Source: Diphasiastrum complanatum (lineage: Eukaryota > Streptophyta > Lycopodiopsida > Lycopodiales > Lycopodiaceae). Taken from it: DNA of 64,000 bases. The DNA is taken from the NCBI GenBank assembly GCA_029204225.1, contig CM055102.1, forward strand, positions 61,854,668-61,918,667, written 5' to 3'. Shown here piece by piece: positions 13,901 to 22,913 of this stretch. Every line of letters begins with the position of its first letter. Positions within the stretch are counted from its first letter, which is position 1. Under the pieces are notes generated by a model. That model was not told the DNA's origin. It saw only the letters and a list, made by a program, of their open reading frames with translations, and searched no databases. The position numbers were made by a program, and so were the translations under genes.

Positions 13901-16900
13901 TTGATAGTAGCTCGCAGGAGGATCTGATTTGGTTTTTTGCTTGTTACTCCTCCTTCCCTCATCAAAATTCAGTGACAATAGTTGCAATCTGTTTGTTGGA
14001 GGAGGGCGCTACTAGTCAGGTCATTCCCACATTGAATCTGAGCAAATCTGAGCCAGGACAGCAATCAACCATTTGGAGGAGGGCGCTGGGTCTGTTTTGC
14101 TCAATCATCCATTGCTCTCTCAAATCTTGTCAGATTTGCATGAGATCTGTTGCAAGCTGATCCATAGAGGAGGGCGCTCCATCTCAGATCTTCTCCCACT
14201 CAATTCTCACTACTCTGGAAGCAAGGCAGCCATCCAACCATTGGAAGTAGGGCGTTGGATCTGATTTCCAAATATCATCCCAACTGTCTCATAAATTGTC
14301 AGAATTGAATAGGATCTTTTGCTAGCGGCTTCTCTTGCATAGGCTCTTTCTTTCATAGTGAATAGAAGTCATACAGAAGCTTGATCAGAATCTGATTTTT
14401 CAGATCTGAGGCACCTATTTGATGTAGCCAACAAGTAGGGAAAAGTCCACATCTTGATTCATTCAATAGGCAATGAATAGAGTTCAAATAGGATTGAATT
14501 AGGATCATTCTTATGATCTACAGCTTGCTGTTTTATGTGTATTTCATATGCATGTTTCATTCCTAGATCTGTTAGGCTCAAGTAGTCCTTGAAAATAGCA
14601 TTTCTAGTTTTGAGCTATTCTAGCCTTCTCTGTTTTACCAACACACTGGAGCTATAGACCACCATCAAGGAAGTTGGGATCTCCAATAAGCCATGTTGTC
14701 CCATACCACCATACCTTACCGTCGAACCTCGCCTACCTACATCCTGGGGCCTAGATAATCACCCTGACCTAACCACCAGTGGAAGAGCTCTCTCCAGGAG
14801 AGAATGAATAACAAGCTCATGGAGATCCACCTCTATATACATAGTCCAGATGGGGTCATCTCCGACCATAGGAGTCACGCATGACCATCAACACGCGGCA
14901 GTTGTGCACATTGGTGCAGGTCCATAACAAAGAGTCATTCACACGCGACACCCAAAAGACCTATAGCTCCAGATCAGTGTTCCGTCCCATAAATGAGACC
15001 GTCACCTCAAGTTTCCTGTTTTGTGCCCTTATGGGTACGTAATAGTTTACCACAGAGAAAGTGCTCAATGGATGCCAGAACTCATTTAGCCCTTATTTTT
15101 GTGGCTTTAGAAGCATTTCTCAAAAAACGCACCGTTTGATTGATGAACTATTCGGTGTGGACAAAAGCTAGAACAGGTCGCTAGATACAGGGCAACAACT
15201 TCAATTTGGTCCTGAATATCTGGTCAAGGAATAGCTCCAAAAGTGTAAGAAACTCTATTTTTTGGCACCTAGGGTTTTCATAGAGAAAATAGAAGAGCTC
15301 TCTTTATAAAAGCATGGAGTGGGGTGCTTCAGTGATGTGAGGTAGCATCCAGGCAGCCACGGGCCAGCCAGAGAGCATGATCAATCATTCTCTTGGGTGG
15401 CCATAGCCAAAAGCAAAGAGAGACATGGAGAGGAGGATGTGCGAGGGTCCGTGGGTTGCGCGCCCTCACCCGCGTGGTAACCTAGCAGTTGGAAGGCCCT
15501 AGGGGCTCGAGGAGCCCCATTCAGTGCCCAAGGGGACTGAGAATTGTCGGATCAAGCTTGGAAACGATCGACAGTGAAGATCGTGAGAGATGTTTACCGT
15601 AGGATGGGAGTGAGCCGTCGGATTGGGTTGAAGAGCACTCTGAAGGGGCTAAAGGCAAGAAATGAAAACATTTCGTTAAAAAATTTTGATTGAAAGGTCC
15701 AGAAGGAACCCGAATGGCAAATAAAGTATTTCTTCATTAAAAAACTTCTATTTGAGTACAGTTTAAAATTCAAGTGAGCACTGGACCTAACCTTGGCTAG
15801 AAGGCACCAAATTTGGCCGTTCTTGGGCCAAATTGACCTTGGAAAAGTGTTGCACAAAGCTGGTGGGCAATGTGTCGACACCAAGTGGGCGTCGTGGAGC
15901 CAAATTGGAGGCTATTTTTGGCTGGTTTTCTTTTTTATTTTGCAACAGGGCTGTAGGATGAGGCTTTATTGCATCAATATCATTTCTGCTTGCTTCTTGT
16001 TGAGCTACAAGGTGTTCATAAGTGATAATAGTGGAATGAAGGCGAATGGGGGCAAAATATGAAGGATAAAGCTAGTTGGAGCAACTATATGCAGTTTGGC
16101 GTCGTGGTTACTCATTATTGGCGACAATTTTGAGGGGGCAAGCAATCACGTGTGGAATTAAGGCATTGTATGTGAGTGAAAAACTCCCACAATTAGGTTT
16201 AACTTTTGTTGGAGTTTTAATCGACCAAGGTCAAGTGACTTTTTGGAGAGGCTCTCACAAGCAAGATCGGTATTCACAGTGTCGAATCGGGTGATAACGG
16301 CAATGACACACGCACTTGCAACTTGACGATTTCTTGTTTGAGGGAGAGATCAAGATTAGCTTGAAGATATACACTTTTGGTGGTCATAGGTGATAAATGT
16401 GCTAGTTGAAAGCCATTGAGTAGGATAGCGATCTTGTGTTGGACAAACGATGTGTGAGACACACGAGAGATAAAGAACGGGTTAGTACTCACACTTTGAA
16501 GACTCTTGAAAAGTGTGATTATTTGCGAGTTTTGCAGTTGGTAAGTCAATTCAAATCAAGTCATTATAGCTATGTTGCAGCGTATCAATGCATGAAGAAT
16601 GGATGGGGAATATACTTCCTGAATTTGCAAGGCAAAAATGTCAAGGCAAAGTGGCTTTGGTGAGAGTGCATTGCAAAGGATAGATCAAAGATGAGGCTTG
16701 GAGCTCTTATTGGATCAAGATGGATCGAGTTGGTAGATCTTAGATTGTGTATGGCGACATCAATTGGATATGCTTGGACATGAGGGCATCTTGGTTATAG
16801 ATGCATGTGCCATGATTGAGGACCTGATTTGGAGACCAGTGGTGTAGCAATGGATCTGTAGGTGACATAGGTGTTGGTTCAACTTGATACCACTTTTGGG

Positions 16901-19900
16901 CAAGCCTTGGTCATGTGTTTGACACTTTATCATTCATGTTGATTTGCATGGACGTGTGTGCTTGCATATTACCTTGTCACGGGAGTCTAGATCAAAGTCG
17001 GAGTTTTGTTGATTATGCATATGCTACGTCAAGAACAAAGTAGTCATTTGAAATCCTCAATGACTCGCTGATTATGTCTACTGGTTGTTTATCTGGTGAG
17101 GGTATAGTCTCATGGTGGCAGTAAGATTTCAGGTTGAGCTATAGCCGCTCATTGTTGTCAACTTTGTGTTTGTAAATGCTTGATAGGATGTCCCCTAATA
17201 GCTGCCCTGCCACCTCTAGATGTAGAGGGGCTAGCTACTTCTACATGTGGTGTAGATGTGCCAGACTCTGTCTTAATCTCACTCTGAGCCGAGGTGGATG
17301 TATTCCTAGCTGAAGCAACAAATCCTATTGCAACAAATGGAATAAAAAAGCATCCAATCACTACAAGTGAAATGCAAATTCATCATTCAATTTTCCAAAG
17401 TAAGAGAATCAACCTTTAGGTCACAAGTGTATGATGCTCACCTACAACTGGAGGAATGATCTTTTCACTCTGAATAACTCTTGTCTCGCAATCCTAGTCG
17501 ATCTCATAGCCACGCAAACAGAGGATGTGCGCTCAAATACGCATCGGATCGCCTGTGTAGCTCATGTGACAATATTTGCATGTCCATCGTTTTGTGCCAA
17601 AGCTACCATATGCTAAAGAAACTATGACATGATCCCATACAAGATCTTTAGATATCACCATGACTCCCAATTCCTAACTCCTAAGTTTTAACTTTTAATT
17701 ACCAACTCTTAACTCTTCTAACTTCTCACTTCCGACTTCTAACCCTCCTCTCACCTCTTTTAACATTAAACTCCAACACTCTTAACCAGTAAGTTAGTAA
17801 CCACTCTACTACCTAACACTAAATTCATGTGTCTCTAAGCTCTTGCCTAGTACCTCCTCTCTTTTGCTCTCTCCTAACTCATAACTCCCGACTCTCTCCT
17901 TCATTTACCTGATACTACTAAATTCTAAACGCCTAACTTCAAACTCTTCAATAATCAAGATTCCACCAGTCTCTCCTCTCATTTCTCCTCTATCATCTAT
18001 GTTCCTGCTTTCTTTCCCTTCAAAAGAGGCATAAAAAAATGTTTTGAAAGAATCGCGAACAGAAACATATTCAGGGGGACCCGCTGTAAATCTTTTTTCC
18101 CCAATCCCAATTCTTTCCGATTTGAATTGGGACTGATCGGTTCATTGATGAATTCATTCTTTAACGAATCACTATTTGCTCGTTGGCGAATCGCGAGTTA
18201 TGGAAACACTAATGTAGAGTAACAAGTTATCATGGAGCCTTCTAGAAGTCATTTAGCAACTTTTTTGTAATATCACAGTTATTGCAGAATCCGGATTTTT
18301 GGTTTGATTGAGAATGACCAAAGAGCATAGGGACACACAAACTGTGCAAACTACAAATTCATAATGCATATGCAATCACCTGTGTTATCAATCTTGAATC
18401 ATGATTCTGAACGTCCAACGTGGCTTCAATGCCCAAAACAAAATTTGGGCTTCAATATTCACCCTTCAATGCCCAAAGTAGAGTAGAAAACAATCTAACA
18501 GTTTTTTATGGGGCTGAGCCTAAGTTTGTTGCTTAGAAAACTCTTTAAAGCCACTTTTCAAAATCCATGCTAATGTTTAAACTAATTTTTTTCTATCTCT
18601 AGTAAAGATCTGCTCATCACAATTCTTACTTTGCCTAGTCTTGATAAAATTAGTTTGAGCTCTATTTTATCAAGCATAAGATTATGAGTGCTCTTCCTTG
18701 TGTGAAGAAAGCTGGGAAGCATCTACTAGTTGCTTGGAAATATGTTAAGACCATAGAGAAAAAAGCCTTAAATTATGCTGAAAGTGGTTGGATTTTTTCA
18801 GACAAGAAAAAGTTGTCTATATAGCCCTTGTTCCTGTGGTGACTTGACTGCATTTATTCTTAGTTTGGTGATCCTTATTTGGGTCATATTGTTACTGTGA
18901 TTACAAGAATCCTTCTCTCATTGTTTTTGAACGAGTCCTTTTCTAAAGTTATTAAATTTCGTCCTCTTTCGTCCTCCTCTTTTATTTGATGCTTTGCTAA
19001 AATTCATAACTAGAGACTATTAATAAGCTCATTTACCACATGGAAATCTTTCGAAGTCCACGGTTTGTTATTGGGATGGAAAGCTAAAGTTTTAAATGAT
19101 GCGACTTTGAATTTGAAAAAGGCCTCATCTCTTCCATCTTCTAGCACACATACTTCATTTTCTATTGAGGAGAAATTTTTTCTTTGTAAGATTCATAGAC
19201 TTTTTGTCATTTCGTATGTGGATAAATGATTAAACACATTTTTGTATTTGTTTGCAGATTTTTTTTTTTCCCCTAGGAATCATTATTGAATGAAGTCCAT
19301 TCTCGAGTAGGAACTCATAACTAGGTTAATTGCAGGAGCTTGTAAAGCTACATAAATTGACCTTTTTTTGCTTGCATAATGCTCTTAATTTCTGTAACCA
19401 AATAGCAAACCCCTTTGCAAGCACTTCCATGTAGCTGGATTCTAAATGAGTGTGGTGATATCATAGAAGTTATAAAAATTTTCAATGCTTCTTGTACAAT
19501 AGAAGAAAATACCCTTAGTGGGAGGTTTGGATTCCTTTGCACATCGATTTTGTCTATATTCACTTGTGCACTTTCATGCCTTGTGTGTCATAACACAACT
19601 CATAGCTTTAGGCATGACAATCTATAACTTAGTGAGTCCCATCTCACAACTTGTTAAGATACAAAACGCATTCACATGTATGGGCTCTCTAGTTTTTTAT
19701 TCTCTTTATTATCTTTAGAACCCTTAGATTGACGTAAGTCTACCTAGTTGCATATGGAGAGTCTGTTCCATCTCTTCAAATGGATAAGAGAGAAAGCACT
19801 CCACTTCCCTTCACATGCAATTGCTGTGCAGTCTTGTGACAGGGCTTGAAGTTCAAGCTTCTGCAATATGGAAACACCATGTCACTGGATGCAATATGCC

Positions 19901-21410
19901 CATCTTCTGTTGCATCGTTAGTAATGCAAAGTCTAGGGTCTCATTGGTAGATAAATCAGCTTATCTCAAATTGCCTGCTGTGTTTCTTGGCAATACATTT
20001 GATATGACTGGTCTTGATGCATTATTATTTGGGCAATGAAGTGTGGGAAAGAGAAAATAATATAAGTATACCAAAGAATTGATTAACAGATTTAATATGC
20101 ATCCGGGCAAGTACACAAATGAATGTTAATATGAAGCTGACATCTCAGGATGAGGCAAAGGAAGTAGATGCATATCTGCTCAGAGGCTGCCATGCTCCGC
20201 AGCAGCAGCAGCAGCAAAGTAGGGACTTCAAGCCAGGATTCCAAGGAGATTATCTCAACAACTTGTTAACAGTTTAATCCTTAGATGCCCGTTCCGGGGT
20301 CGGAACGTTCAACGTACTGTACGTTCCGGAACAAACTGGCTCGGAACGTTTTTTTAAAGAAAAAAAAACCAGGTATCAAAGTGCCACCTGCTGGCTGTGA
20401 TCTTCCTTCTTCGCGATCTTCCTTCTTGATAATATATTGAGGGACGCTTTATAATGCATTCAGGGACGCTACAGATCAGAAATCGATTTGACATCATTTT
20501 GTGTTTTGAAATCGATGATGTGTAATTTTTAACAAAGAAATCGATTTTGACAAACACGTTGATCCTGGAATCGCTATCTTCTCTGAGTGCTGCTCACGTT
20601 AATCCTAGAGTCACTATCTGCCACGTTACATATATCCGAGCTAGAATCGCTGTCTGAGCCACGCTATATATCTTGATTCGGTTCCTTAATCTCCATTGCT
20701 TTGTTAAAAACCACGTTATCTATATCCGAGCTAGAATCGCTGTCTGAGCCATACTATATTTGAGATGGTCTCTGTAAGCTTGGAGGGATCGTTCCGGAGA
20801 GTCTCAAAACCGTGGATGACGTGGGCCTCAACGAGGAACATTGCTGGGAATACGAATCCATTAACCACTGCTGCCACTGCCCCTACCACCATTAACGTCA
20901 CGTCAAGCAAATCTGCATAACGGAAGAGCTTCCAGTAGGAGACTGTGCTTATCTGATTACTACGTTTTTCCTCAGTATCACGACGCTTGTTTTCTTGCTG
21001 ATCCTTAGTTGAACATCTTGTAGCTTCGACATCCTGTCCTCCTTATATTCGGACATACTACTCCGACCATTCCTTAATCTCCATTGCTTTGTTAAAAACC
21101 ACGTTATCTATATCCGAGCTAGAATCGCTTTCTGAGCCACGCTATATATCTTGATTGCGTTCCTTAATCTCCAGTGCTTTGTAAAAAACTACGTATTTTT
21201 TCAAAAAAAAATTTGGCCAAGTTCCGGAATGGGCAACAAAGGTTTAATCTATCTCACTCATACACATCTTGACATTTTTTTTTCTGTGCGGATATATTTT
21301 GCTTATCACTAGGTGAATCTATCTTTGATCTGTGCTGCTCCTCTTTAGTCTTTCCTGTGAGTATGCTCCCTTTCGCCGGCTGACTGCTTCAACTACTTTT
21401 GATAGTGGGT

Positions 21411-21477
<67 letters not shown>

Positions 21478-22851
21478 CTTATTGATCACATAGCCACGTA
21501 AGTTTCAGTTGTTTTGAGTTAAAATTTGCCGAGATAATATATTCATGGATTGACATGCTTCAGATCTTAGAAGCCCGTTCCGACCAAAATGGGTCGGAAC
21601 GTTCCGTTCCGTACGTTCCGGAACGTACTGGGTCGGAACGATTTTTTTTTAAGTGAAAAAAAAATGTAAAAATCCTGCTGTTCCGACTGTTCTGACTACA
21701 TTTTATATCAATTAAATCCTTTGTAAAAAAATGTATTTTTTTTAGGGTCCCGTTCCGGAATGGAACGCGTTCTGGAACACATTCCAGAACGCGTTCCGTT
21801 CCAGAACGGCCAACTAAGCTTCAGATATAGCATGGTTGGCTATGGTAGTTGGTTTTTGGTGAATGAGGTTCAAAGAAATGTTTTCATTTTGTTGAGTGCA
21901 TCAGCATGTTATGAATTCAATCAGAAATATTGGCATCAAAGGAAGTTTGAATTAGCAAAAAGCATGCACCTATGCATCTTCCATCTGAAAAAACTCAACA
22001 AAGTACAAGTTGATAGTTTAGGCAAATCTCCTAGATCTTCAAAAACTCGACTCACAAAGAGCTGAAGTTGGCAAAATTAACCAACTAATTAATTAGTCTT
22101 TAGCTCCTGTTTATACCAATCAAAGACTTCTAGAAGGGTCCAAAAGATAAAAATAGGGAGGCTGGGAATTCAATTACTCAAACAGTAGTGCACGCTTTTT
22201 CAGGTCTTACTGTGAAAATTAATTGGTTTCAAAAAATAGTTGCGAGTTATATTTATAGAGATTTATGGAACTGTGTCCTCAACACACGTCCATCTGAACA
22301 ACATTGTGCATAAAAAACTGAATGCTGAATTTTTAACTCTCGGATAGCTGCTGTGTTTGCTTTGAGGCACAAGTACAGCTGTTTTTTTTTAGAGGTTATT
22401 CACAGTCTCGAAACTAGTCTAGTCCCATATGGGCTGTTTTCCTGTTTGGTAATGTAGGGTCATTATTTTGCCAACAAGTAAAACAAGGGGCACCAAAGGG
22501 ACTTTGACTAGGAACAATGAGGCCATTTTGTAGCAACCATTCAACTCGGCGTTGGACCTTGCCTTGCTCGGGTCAAAGACAATCAATAAGGAGTTTGAGA
22601 ATCTGAGATTGTACCTGAAAGAAGTTCAATATGATAGCACCTCAAAGAGGCAATGAAGATGATTTTGTAAAGACATGATGATGGGTGCGGAGTAACTCAG
22701 AGGTAGCATGAGGACCAACATCGGTAGCAGTAGGTCCAAAAGAATCAGTATAAGCACTGCACGGTCAGCTTTTTGAATTGCAAAAATTGTCTGGTAGAAA
22801 TGAGCTCGTAATCAGAATTGGAATCAGTATTGATGAGGATATAAGATTTAC

Positions 22852-22913
<62 letters not shown>

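Noticed and set aside
18640-19260. Possible LINE-like or organelle-derived coding remnant (LPCVKKAGKHLLVAWKYVK)
   Set aside because: No reverse transcriptase or endonuclease motif and many stops; too weak to annotate.
20198-20216. CAG run as a coding polyglutamine tract
   Set aside because: Short, isolated in intron sequence and without a flanking open frame.
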